Shown: positions 11,472 through 21,795 of the stretch, piece by piece
Numbering within the stretch: position 1 is the first letter of the stretch
Layout: each line of letters begins with the position of its first letter
Assembly (NCBI GenBank): GCA_008704415.1
Contig: VXIS01000207.1
Span: 21,927-85,926 of the forward strand
Direction: 5' to 3'
Length of the DNA stretch: 64,000 bases
From: Sphaerosporella brunnea
Lineage: Eukaryota > Ascomycota > Pezizomycetes > Pezizales > Pyronemataceae
Notes under the pieces: generated by a model
Told to the model about the DNA's origin: nothing
Databases searched by the model: none
What the model saw: only the letters and a program-made list of their open reading frames with translations
Position numbers and translations under genes: made by a program

Positions 11472-12679
11472 CTACAATCGCTTGGGCACGAGGGCGCCTC
11501 CAAACCACGCTGCAGCGCAGAGCACCAGCGCTGTAACACCCACCGCGCTCTGAGTCCAGCTCTGCTTCTCCTCAACCCTGGATACTGTCGCCCGTTTTCT
11601 GACAACAGTCTCAGTGACGACTGGGGCCTTCTCAGCAGCCGATTTCCGGCCGGGCACGGTGATGTTCGCGGCGAGCTTTGCCAGCTCCAGAGCATCGACT
11701 TTCCACTTCTCCTCCTCGCCCTTTCCGTCGACCTCCACGTTCTGCACGTTCCCAAAGAAGTCGGTAATCAGGACCTCGTCCAGCCTGCGGTTGAAAAGGT
11801 CTGTGCGCACACCCGGGTCCGAGTGGATCTTCTTCGTGTCGTAGCTGTCAAACAAATCCTTCAGCGTGTGCTTACTAGAGGCGTTCTTGACGTTGTTTTC
11901 GAGGAACTCGAGGTTGTAGTAGGTGTACCGGTCGATCACGGCTACGCCGACGTCGTTGTCGGCGTGGTGCGAGTAGGAGGACTGGTCTAGCTTCGAGGAG
12001 CCAGTCGCTAGGATATTTGGGGAGTAGAATTTGGAGTACATGGTGTTTGCTTGGCAGGTATCGATCATGAAGAGCATTTGGTGATAGCTGAGGGCAGTGG
12101 GCGTCAGAGAGGAGAAAAGTCGACTCAAGCTAAGGTCACTCACCGCTTCTTCTCCCACATCTGCTCAAACGCATCCGCAATATCGAACGCACTGATTTCC
12201 TCCGCATCCTGAAATTTCAAAAACTCGTTTCCTCCGTGCCCAGTCATGTACACAAAGATATTGCTCCGGTCGTCGGTGAGCAGGCGTTTGCTCCGCGGCG
12301 TATCCGGCTCGACCCGATCCGTGAGCAGCCGGATAAAGTTCTCAACCGTCACCTCGTACCCCCGATAGTCCACCTCGATGTTGTCGCCATAGAGATCCAG
12401 CCCACGGTCCGCATTGTTAAAGACGGACGCAGGGAACACGTTCCGTGGATTGCAGGCCACGTCGTCCGCCAGCATCAGGATGATCTGCGAATCTGGAATC
12501 CCTAGCCGCTTCACGGTCCGGTACATCGAGAGCACATTTGCCAAATGGCGATAGTTGAACCAGAAGCGGGATGTGGAGACCAGGACGGCCCAGTTCGAAG
12601 TGTGCTGAGCGAGCACGGACGCGCAGCAGCATAGCAGCAGCGGCAGCAGGAGTAGTATTGGTGTTGTTCTGGCCTTCAT
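11472..12679 (-). CDS. GPI8: GPI transamidase catalytic subunit Gpi8 (PIG-K)
   Basis: Exons 12144-12679 and 11472-12087 (56-base intron) give 383 aa. Gpi8 is the caspase-like (family C13) cysteine protease that cleaves the GPI signal and joins the anchor to protein in the ER lumen. An N-terminal signal peptide spans about residues 1-24 (a Leu/Cys-rich hydrophobic core, cleavage near VLAQ). The catalytic dyad is visible as H148 in VYMTGHGG and C190 in MIDTCQA. One hydrophobic segment near the C terminus followed by PKRL is the type I membrane anchor. An upstream in-frame ATG at 12928 was rejected because it would bury the signal peptide. It is divergent from the NIPSNAP gene. Confidence 0.96.
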
Positions 12680-13097
12680 GGTGGAGGTCGGTAGAAGTTG
12701 TTGGTGGTGGGTGGTGGTGGTGAGAGAGCTTACATATCCGATAGGGATGCTGTGGCTGACGAGTGTGGCTGACGAGTCATGGCGCAGATGATCGACGTCA
12801 ACCAAACCAAACAGCTGCATTATATAATCCCCCCCCCACACTGCCGCCACCCCCACCTGCATCGCATGCATCCTCCCGCGCCTTGGCTGGGATTCCCCGC
12901 AAACGAGGAGCCAAGGCGAGGAGGGCAAGCGGCAGATGTCAACCTACGAGCTCGGGCAAGGCAGCTCATCATCGCAGGACGATCAGTGCTCCCTTCCCAT
13001 CAAACATCATCTCCGTTCTCCATCTCTCACCACCCTTCCCTCCGCCAGCAATCCTTTCCACTTCCACACATCGTCTCTGTAGTAGTAGCTAGTTGCA
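12680..13097. promoter_or_regulatory. Divergent upstream region GPI8/NIPSNAP
   Basis: These 418 bases lie between two divergent start codons. They carry a GTGGTG/GGTGGT run just upstream of GPI8 (about 12700-12722), a C run at 12829-12837 and pyrimidine-rich DNA before the NIPSNAP start. No specific site is called. Confidence 0.5.
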
Positions 13098-14119
13098 ATG
13101 CTCTCACGTCACCACCTAGCCCGCGTCCTAAGTCGTCAGAGCCGTCAGCTCTCGACCGCCCGCCCCCTCTCCGCCGTAAAGATCCCCTCGCTGGGTGACA
13201 TTACCCACTCGCCCCAGAACACGGCTACCTTCAAGGAGAAGCTGGCTGCCTACCGTGAGATGCTAGCAGCCCAGCGAAAAGCAGCTCTCGGTGCCTCGGC
13301 CGCCGCTTCCGACGAGCACGGCAAGGGCATTGTTAAGTCGATCCTCTACGGCAGCGAAAAAGGTCAGCGTGAAGAAGCCGAGATGGAGCGTTCCTACAGC
13401 ACCGTCCTAGCTAGAGGGAAGTATATGCACGCCATCGAGTTTCATCACGTCAAGCCGGACCAGCAGCAGGCGTACGTTGAATTGGTGGGGAACACATACC
13501 CAAACATCGCCGCGGATAAAGGAAACAACTGTCACTTGGTCGGTAGCTGGAAGACTGAGATTGGATCTCCCGACACCTTTGGTACTCACTCGTTTTCCCA
13601 TCCCCAATAGCCCCTGCTAACTGGAAGTGAACAGTTCATATCTGGGAGTACCACGGATACGCCGGATACCACAACACTCTCAACCGTTTGTCCAAAATGC
13701 CTGCCTACCAGACCTACCAGAGGGAGCTCCCAGCTCTGCTGACCGGCCGTCGCACCGATCTCATGCAAGAATTCTCCTTCTGGCCAACCTCTCCTCCGCG
13801 CAGCCTAGGGGGCATTTTCGAGCTCCGTTCCTACACCCTTCATCCCGGAAACCTGTTGGAGTGGGAGCAGCACTGGCGTGCTGGTCTCGCTGCTCGTCGT
13901 AATGTGATGGAAGGCGTTGGAGCTTGGTTCACCCAGGTCGGAGCCCTCAACTCGGTTCACTACCTGTGGCAGTTCCAGGATCTGCGCGAACGTCAGGTGG
14001 CCCGCGAGAAGAGCTGGGGCGAGCGGGGCTGGTCCGGTACGGTCCATCGCACGGTGCCTCTGATTCAGAAGATGGAGTCTAGAATACTCGTTCCTCTGCC
14101 TTGGAGCCCTGTCTGTTAA
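13098..14119 (+). CDS. NIPSNAP family mitochondrial protein
   Basis: Exons 13098-13581 and 13635-14119 give 322 aa. The N terminus is rich in Arg, Ser and His with no acidic residue for about the first 33 positions (MLSRHHLARVLSRQSRQL), a mitochondrial presequence. Two NIPSNAP ferredoxin-like repeats follow. The first has HAIEFHHVKPDQQQAYVELV and, after the intron, VHIWEYHGYAGY. The second has IFELRSYTLHPGNLLEWEQHW and VHYLWQFQDLRERQVARE, ending in the typical MESRILVPLPWSP. The molecular role is not settled; animal NIPSNAPs are mitochondrial and linked to mitophagy signalling. No catalytic residues are claimed. Confidence 0.93.
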
Positions 14120-15322
14120 ACCTGCATACCAAAGATACCAGATGAAGGGATGGTTTTATTCGGTTTTCTTTATGCGGCGAATGGGTTTTCCATATCATTT
14201 GTCTTTTGTACGGGTTTGCATGGCACTTTTACTGGTCGGGGTTTACTGCGTGTTGTTTCTTACCTTGCTGTGTCTACTTTTGCTGGTGCATCTGCCTCGA
14301 GGAATTGTTCTCTGTTCGATATGTTGGGACTACTTGAGTACAAGTTAACGTATTTTTGCGTTTTGCTATCAGAAGCAATTGGAGAAAGTGTGGCGCAGGT
14401 GTTTTGTCAACTCAATCACATAATATCACTTGTGCCTTGCTTCACTGGAACATGGGGTATCACTCATCCCTTGCCTGATGAACACGGGTGTGAAAAATGA
14501 AACATGCACACTCATCACTCGACGGGACAGGGTGTTTTGCATGTGTTAGTACGCTCAAAATGAATGTCAGGCACACCGGCTATGGGCGTCCCCAACCATA
14601 GGGGTGGTTAGGCGGGCTACATAACAGCCAGGCTGTTGTTTGTTTTTACAGTAGCCGGGGGGGCTATCAAAAATGGCGCGGCCGGCTCCTCACAACGATA
14701 GACAACCTTACCAGCTATCTAGCAGCTGAGCGCGGTAGTAGACCCCTCCTCCTTCGGTGCTTGCAAGCTGTGCAGCACCGGGCCAGTGGACTGCTGCTGG
14801 TTCCGAGTCCGCAGTGTTGTTGTGCAAAAGCCAGCGGGGCTGTTTGCTGTCGGGCTTTTGTGAAGCCCCAGTCTATGATGTAGGCTTTTTAGGCCCGGTT
14901 GGTTGGTTGATAGGTAGGAGCGGAGCTGTGAAATGGACAAGCATGAAGGCGTTCTGACAGTGACAGTGGCTCTGGGCAACCATAACTAGCACTCGCGACA
15001 CTTGCACGCAGCTAGATGCGAATAATCTCCGGAATGACGATCGTTCCAGTTCACAAGATCAACTCCTCTTGACAACGCCAACGCTGGGAGAGATTGTGAC
15101 TAATCGCTACGGGAAACGAGACAAAATCACCAGTAGCAGTAGTAGTATCCACCCTGAGCAAACCAAGTATGAAACTCCCATTTCCACAACCAAACATCAT
15201 CAGATCTGCAAACGCGGCTCGAAAAGCGAAAAATTTATTTTATCTCAACAGAAGTAAACTCCGAAAAGAAGAAAGATCCCCAACACCGTCCCGCAACTAC
15301 ACCACAGCTACTCCTTCCCTTT
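14120..15322. other. Convergent intergenic NIPSNAP-RPL10
   Basis: This 1.2 kb stretch is between convergent genes. It contains a truncated family D element (14489-14598, listed separately). Short open frames here (for example 14142-14348) are hydrophobic by chance and show no family likeness. Nothing else is recognised. Confidence 0.55.
14489..14598 (+). mobile_element. Truncated MITE, family D right half
   Basis: About 110 bases resemble the right end of the intact element at 44900-45206. They share GTGAAAAATG, CACTCGACGGG, GCTCAAAATGAATGTCAGG, CACACCGG and GGCGTCCCCAACCA in the same order, and end at a TA (14599-14600). No matching left end is found upstream, so this copy is broken. Confidence 0.75.
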
Positions 15323-16230
15323 TTACGCGGAAGAAGCGAAAGCCTGAGGGTAGGCGCGGATGTTGTCCTCGATCTTTCCGTGGGGCCGGAGGAACTTGAC
15401 GTAAGCACCGTCGGGCTTGACCTCTCCCTTCTGGCGCTTCTCGACATACTCGTCGCGGCGCAGGGGAGTGAAGCCCCAGTTCTTGGAGACGATAATCTTC
15501 TGGCGACCAGGGAACCTATAGATTTTTGAGATTAGCATGGGTTCGAGCGGGAAGCAGTGAGCAGCGACGCATACTTGTACTGGCATCGCCGTAGAGCCTC
15601 GAGGGCGATCGCGCGGTTGGAGTCACGGGTGCGCACAGACAGAAGGATCTGGCCGATGTTGACACGGGCAACAGAACCGTTAGGCTTTCCCCAAGCACCA
15701 CGCATACCGGTCTGCAGACGATCGGCACCAGCGCACGACAACATCTTGTTGATACGGATGACGTGGAAGGGGTGGGCGCTATCATGGCATCGTCAGCGTT
15801 TGCCCTCATTTTCCTCCATCTGTCGGAGATTTGTGTAAATACCGGATCCTCAAGTGGAACCCATCCTTTCCGGCAAGCTTGACGAGGTACTTGTTGGCGC
15901 AAATACGGGCGGCCTCAAGAGCCTCGGAGGACAGCTGCTCGTACTCGTTCGACACCAAGTGGATGCAGAGAGGGAACTCGTCGACACCAGCACGCTTGCG
16001 TCCAAGATCGAAGATCTTGACCTTGGGGTCGGGGACACCACGGTTAAACCGCGACTTGGGGTACGGCTTGTCTGTTCGCAAAAAAAATCCCATCAGCCTT
16101 CTGTTCTTCGTTCAACGCTTCCCCCGCTTCAAAACAGCCTCTTCTCCTCTCCTCTTCCAGCCAGAATCCGTAAATCGATGGGGAACGTACTCTTGCAGTA
16201 GCGGTAGCAACGGGCGGGACGGCGAGCCAT
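15323..16230 (-). CDS. RPL10: 60S ribosomal protein L10 (uL16)
   Basis: Exons in transcript order are 16191-16230, 15843-16071, 15575-15778 and 15323-15515, giving 221 aa, identical in length to yeast. uL16 is added last to the pre-60S subunit in the cytoplasm and completes the P site. The N terminus [20 protein letters not shown] is split by the first intron. [20 protein letters not shown], the P-site loop region ([21 protein letters not shown]) and the [15 protein letters not shown] block are all present. Third-exon end and fourth-exon start join inside the Lys codon of CQYKFPG. Three introns keep phase. Confidence 0.97.
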
Positions 16231-16963
16231 TGTTTCTGTTTTTTTTTTCGGTCGTTAGGTCGTGGGTGTCGTCGTTTGTCGGTGGGTTGTCGGAGTCCTA
16301 ATAGCTGGCTGCGGAACAACACTGAGCTTGATTTCGAAGCAAGTGGATTTGTCAGCGCAGATCTGAGCACGCCACCGTTGTTGTGGGTAGGGTTGTGCGG
16401 AGTTTCCGAACACAGTCACAGCCATCCACGCTAGGGCAAGAAGTGGATGGGAAGAGCCACATTTGCCATGTTTAAAGTGGAAGAAATGATATTGAATGTA
16501 TTCGAGCGAAGCAGAGAGAGAGTTCTTGCATAATCGATGGCATGCACAGAGTGCTGGGAGTGCGATCTGTCTCCATCATCACCAAGAGTACGGCACTCGG
16601 GCTTCATCCGGGGACCGAGCACCCTCCTCAAGACAGAACGCTGAACACATGGTTTTTCTCGGATTGGGGCGGGGAGGGGGGCAGACTTTGCTGGAGGGCG
16701 ACACACAAAAAGCACTCGCCGTGAAGAGTTTCCCATCAGGGAGAGGGATAACAACTGGTGCTTCGCTATAAATCACTCGCTTCGTCACAACTGCTGGCCG
16801 GGCTTCATTCCTTCGGCTGGCTGTGGCTTTTAGGACAACACTCTGATGGATACTGGCGGCGGACGGAGGTCAAAAAAAGAGGCCGCTCACATCACACATA
16901 TCTACCACTACGGAGCAAAGAGATTTATGGTCTGTACATCAATTGAAATTGTTCTATTTGTAC
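16231..16963. other. Intergenic RPL10 upstream to ENP2 3' end
   Basis: These 733 bases hold the RPL10 promoter next to its start and the 3' flank of ENP2, both genes being on the minus strand. No repeat or coding sequence is recognised. Confidence 0.55.
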
Positions 16964-19117
16964 TCAGGAGCGTGGAACCTGGCGGCGAAGCGGCCCGCCA
17001 ACCCCCCGCTTCCTCTGTTGCGGCGGCCTCTCTTTTTGCCGGGGGACAAACGTCATCTCCTTGTCTCCGAGCGTGGAAGTACCCTTCGGTTCGTGGCGCG
17101 GGCGCACATCCTTTGCGCCAGCGGCGGCACGCGCGGCAAACGTCTTCTCGCGCTTCTTCTGCGCCTTGGACACGGGCGCGAAGCCGCGGGTGTCGTGACC
17201 GGATTTGCGGTAGGAGCCGGTCGAGATGCGCATTTCTGGTTCGTTCTTTTTCTTTTGGGGCTGCGGGTGCTCCTCTTCTTCGCTGGCTGAGCTTTCGGGT
17301 TCGGATTCGTCGCTGCTGCGGCGGTGCGAGTCGGACTCCTCTTCTTCTTCCTCGACTGCAGTCTTGCCGCGTTTCCGCTCTGCACCGTCGACGCCCGCGG
17401 AGGCGCTGGGTTTGGTCGAGGGATTGAGCAGCTGGAACTCGCGGCTGGTTTCGTCGACGGCGAATTCCTCCTTCGTGAACAGGCCGGCGAAGCGGGGGTC
17501 TTGCAGGATGGTGGCGTTTCCGGTCTCGGGTGCCCTTTTGTACAGTTTTGCCTCGAGCGCCTCGAGGCGCTCGGCGAGACGCTTGTTGACTTTGACTTTT
17601 GCGGCGGCCTTGTCGCGCGCCGATGTGCGGATGCGGGACTCGCGCTCCTTTTCGATTTTCTCGCGGACGAGTTTGGCTTTTGCCCGCTCCCACTCGAATG
17701 GGTCCGCGATGAGCCGCGCTTCGTCGTAGAGCCGCTGGTCCACGAAGTATCCGTGCATGTACGGCCGGATGACGCTGGCGCCCTTGCCGCTGGATAGGAG
17801 GTGGTCCAGGTTGAGCTGGCGCATCTCCGCTTTGGTGAGGAACTTGTAGTTTTCGTAGGTAGCCTGCTCGGCTTGCATAGAGGCGTATGCGTCGGGGTCG
17901 TTGATGCTGCGGTCCGCGAGCTGCTCGATCTGCGTGTCCAGGTGCGAGCACCATGCAGGGGAAGGCCCGAGCGCAGGAATCAGGAAAGAGTGCATCAACT
18001 GGCCCTCGTTCGCCGTGAATATCATGCCCGAGTCGGGGATGTGGCAGACGTGGTTGATATCCACCGACGGCTCCACCGATGTCCATGGCTTTCCGTCGTT
18101 CAGATTCCACAACTTGATGATACGCTTGTCTGCTGACAGCACCTTCTCGTCCTCGGTGGCCTGCGTGCGCAAGAAATTCAACGTCTGGATGGGGAAGCCG
18201 TAGCCCTGGTCCTTGGTGAGCAGCGGAGACGGCGAGCGGATGTCGTAGACCGAAACTATTCCCGCCTGGTTACCGGTCGCAAACGTGAGGCCATTCCGGT
18301 GGAATTGTGCCGCCGTGATAGAAGGCGTCTGCAGCTCTCCAAGGGTATCCATGACCATTCCTCCATTCGCTGGAGGCGCCAACACTCCTACTCGATTCCT
18401 TGATCGGGGGTCCCAGAACTCGGTCGTTCCTGCGCTTGTACCAAATGCCAATAGACCATGTGACCCGTCTGCTACTGCCACACATTCCACCGACTTCACC
18501 TCGCCGCCAGGCCCGTCGAAGCCACCCACCTCAAAGGGTTTCAGGAACCTTCCCGCTTCGAGATCTAGTCGGAAAACCTCATTGCCTTCGGCTGGCACTA
18601 TGGCGTGCGCTTGGGGTCTCAGGTAGGCCAATGCACGGCCGTATCTAGGGATTCGAGTGGCGTAGTGACAGCCCATCGGCGTGTGGAACTCGAGCGAGCG
18701 GTCTGTCTGCAGATGCAGAGACTTGGAGTAGTCCTGCGAGAGCAGAAGAAAAGTAAGATTGAGCGCGGACGTGTGGCGCGAGTATTTGAGCGAAGCTGAC
18801 GGCAGGTGGTAGATGTGCATCTGCGGTTTGTACGTTCCTGCACCACCGCCCCTTCAACATCACTCTACCGGCGAGTGAACATAGGGACGCGCACCTGTAG
18901 CCATGGCATACTCGCCATCCTCCGAGACCTGGATGCATTGCGACGCCTCCTCGAATTCAAAATCTTGGATCAATTCGACACGGTTCTGGTAGGCTTCATC
19001 GTTCTTCAATTCGCGCTTTCGCTTGCGCGCAAGCCAGTCTGGCAGCGACCGCGATGTATTGGTGCCCGATACCGTGTATACCGAGATGTCGTTCTGCTGC
19101 GTGACCTTGAGAGACAT
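16964..19117 (-). CDS. ENP2: Nucleolar WD-repeat protein Enp2 (NOL10)
   Basis: Exons 18895-19117 and 16964-18837 (57-base intron) give 698 aa. Enp2/NOL10 is a small-subunit processome component acting in 18S rRNA maturation with Bfr2 and Lcp5. The conserved start is visible as VYTVSGTNTSRSLPDWLARK and VELIQDFEFEEASQCIQVS. A beta-propeller follows with MGCHYATRIPRYGRAL, WDPRSRNRVG, KDQGYGFPIQTL and the diagnostic SVDINHVCHIPDSGMIFTA and LGPSPAWC. The NUC153 motif is near DPRFAGLFTKEEFAVDE. The C-terminal ~150 residues are Lys/Arg/Glu-rich and end in a GGPLRRQVPRS tail. Length equals yeast Enp2 (707). Confidence 0.95.
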
Positions 19118-20044
19118 TGAGGGCGGGCTGAAGTCTCTTGCTGTGGACAGTGGTGATGTCGCGTGAAGTTTGTGGCACTAAGAATTTTGACAATTTCTAC
19201 GCTAACGGTCCATTGTTACACGAGATGGCAGATCTGCTAGACGGATGCCGACTAGGGATTGGTGCATGAGTGATGGTTCATGCAGCAAGTGCATAATAGG
19301 TACTGCATTAACCTATGCATGTTTGTCGACACAGAGTCGTTCGGCCCCGACAGCCCCAACTCCGGTTTTGAGATAGATACACACACTATGGACCTCCACA
19401 GATCACATCCAGAGTCACCAACTCCACAACGAATGAATACACAGAGATCTGCGGCTTTCAACCAAGTCAAGTCAAACCATACCTCCGCCCTCCACAACTA
19501 GGGAGCTCCGCAAACTCTCTACTCTGGCACAAACCCTTTCACCGCTTTCCATACTCAATATTGAGGCTTCACCACAACATCCATAAGCCCGAGCCCCAAC
19601 AACCCCAGTATGTGACACTCCAGGCACCGCTAAAAACAGCGGCAGTGGCATTCTACATCCCTCCCCCCCCCAAGTAGTGAACAACTACCTAGTAGTCTCT
19701 AAATCATCGAGTGGAGGCAACGGACCATGGTACCCAACGGCCGGCGTTCAAGGATGTTTCAGATGGCCCCGGTTCCAATGATGGGTGTGCCTAGCCAGGG
19801 CCCACCGTTATGTGCCAAAAGTAGTGTAAAAAGAAGCGAGCATCTAGGGGGCTCATCCGATCTTTCCCCATCGTGTTCGCTTGTTTGTCGTCGGTCGATA
19901 GATAAGCAATACAGCCGCCGCGGCAGCGGAAGCCGAAAACATTATGTAATGCAAAACAAAGGTGATATCACATTCCTATGCTATGCCTATCTTATGCCAA
20001 TCTTATGTCTATCCCCGCAATCTGAAACGAATGATTCCGTCCCA
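19118..20044. other. Intergenic ENP2 upstream to ALF1 3' end
   Basis: This 927-base stretch contains the ENP2 promoter and the ALF1 3' flank. An open frame on the plus strand (19727-20692) runs antisense through ALF1 exons and is treated as a shadow. Nothing else is seen. Confidence 0.5.
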
Positions 20045-21267
20045 CTACATCTCCTCGAGATCCTCCAAGTCGCCAATCTCCGGGAAATCGCCCACCTCCA
20101 CTCGGTCTGGCCTCACGAACGATCCATGTTTCGGTTTGCAGGCAAAATAAGACTTTCCGCCCACCGAACCGTCGTTCTTGCCTGCAAGGAAAGGGACCCA
20201 CAATGTCAGCTAACGGCTCAGGCACCACACGGCAAAAGCAAGTCAAGGTTGCATAATACAGGGAGTCGGTTCTGGAGAGGGAAAGCAGAGGAGGATTACG
20301 GGGAGAAGCATGCACGGGGAGAGAACATAACGTATCACATACCGGTTGGTTCATCCGCCTCGAAACCAACCCACAGACCTCCGTTCGGGATCTCTGGGAC
20401 CTCGCCCACGAACCGAACGGTGCCGCGTCTTCCGTCCTCACCGCCAACGCGACAACGCATGCCCACCTGGATCCCCCGGCGGTTGACTTCACGCCACAGC
20501 CGTTCATGGGCCTCAGCCTCCTTTTGCTCCTTCTGGGGGTCGAAACGACCCAGCTGGTTGCGCTCCTTCCAGGCACGAACGCTGTCCGTGCGCTTCTCAT
20601 ACTGCTCCTTCGGCATCTCCCATTTCTCGATCTCAGACGTGTCCGTAAGGTTGAGCCGCGCCGAGGCTGGTCGGGTATCTACTACCTATTGAGGATAACG
20701 GGGCGGAAACTGTCAGCATCACCGATCTCGTCATGGTTCAGCTAAGATGTAGGCCCAGGAATGGTAGAAAGGCGGAAACCCGGGCAAGGCTACTGGGAGC
20801 CCTGTCGGCCTGAATCAAATCATGCATGAAATTCAGGGAACGAAAAACAAGCGGCTCCACAGAATACCGAAGATCCCGCCCTGGACTAGCCCTATAGTGA
20901 CATCGAGCTTCACTTTTAGGCGGACAGGTAAGGCGGAAAGTAGGAAAAAAAAAAAAAAAAAGAAAATAGGGGGAAAAGCGGTGAGACGGGAGGGTACGGG
21001 TGGGCATACGTGGATTTCAGCGTAAGGCTGGAGCGGAAAGTTGGACAGCTGCGTTGCCTCTTCATCATTGCTGGCAATAGGGATGGGTTGGGGCGCATGG
21101 GGCAGTCGCAACGTCAGCTGCTGCGACGATGGCGGGATACCGGTGATGGGCAGAAGTTTCGATTTGAGCTGCGCGATAGACCATGCGGGGTTGACGCGAC
21201 GTTCCGACGAGGATACATCGGAGTTGATGAGCACGTTGATGTCTGCAGAGGTTTGAAGGATTGACAT
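20045..21267 (-). CDS. ALF1: Tubulin-folding cofactor B (Alf1), CAP-Gly protein
   Basis: Exons 21010-21267, 20343-20685 and 20045-20181 give 245 aa, the family length. Cofactor B binds alpha-tubulin during the tubulin folding pathway. The N-terminal ~85 residues form a ubiquitin-like domain ([18 protein letters not shown]..., then [18 protein letters not shown]). A helical linker follows ([17 protein letters not shown]), then a CAP-Gly domain with [42 protein letters not shown] and the binding-groove [16 protein letters not shown]. It ends with the acidic EEM, like the EEY-type tails of the family. The first intron (324 bases) is far longer than others in the window and carries a 17-18 base A tract. 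Confidence 0.95.
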
Positions 21268-21795
21268 GGTTGCTTTGCTATGTATATTCGGGGGGCTGTG
21301 TAACGGGCGAAGGATGCTGCTTCTACCTGCTTATTGCGTTCGCTGTCGGGAAGGTTATGGCGTTTTCGAAATCGGATTGCTGCTGTTCGCGTTGCGGTGA
21401 AATTGCGGGCGTCGATGCGATGTGGTAGTCCTACGTGCCTACCTACCTGTGCAGCTTTGATCTCAAGAACTCACTTTAGTTTGCATGTGATTTTGAGCCG
21501 CCACCAGCGTCTTCACGTGAAAAGCCGTTGTAGATATTACTACGCAGAATTCCAATTCCGGATCTGGTCCATCCCCAATCCACCTCCGAAAAAAAATGCT
21601 GTAAGAGAGAGATCCCCAGCCACAAAGTCTATGTTTCAGCTCGTTTTATATGAGCAACGTGAACACAATAGATGGGAAAAGAGAAACATATGACGGCCAA
21701 AAGACAGACAACCCGAATGATTCGCCAAATTCACAACGCCTAACCTAACCTAGCGAGATTTCACCATAAACCCAATATCGCCGCCCCATGTCTAC
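21268..21795. other. Intergenic ALF1 upstream to ALA1 3' end
   Basis: These 528 bases hold the ALF1 promoter and ALA1 3' flank. No repeat or gene is recognised. Confidence 0.5.

Noticed and set aside
12680..12928. Upstream ATG (12928) extending GPI8 by 83 residues
   Set aside because: It would hide the clear signal peptide that starts at 12679; the extension has no conserved features.
16908..18110. 400-codon minus-strand frame, Arg/Pro-rich
   Set aside because: It is an alternative frame of the ENP2 exon, whose correct frame gives full-length NOL10 similarity.
19727..20692. 321-codon plus-strand frame
   Set aside because: It runs antisense across ALF1 exons and the 3' flank, and its composition shows no domain.
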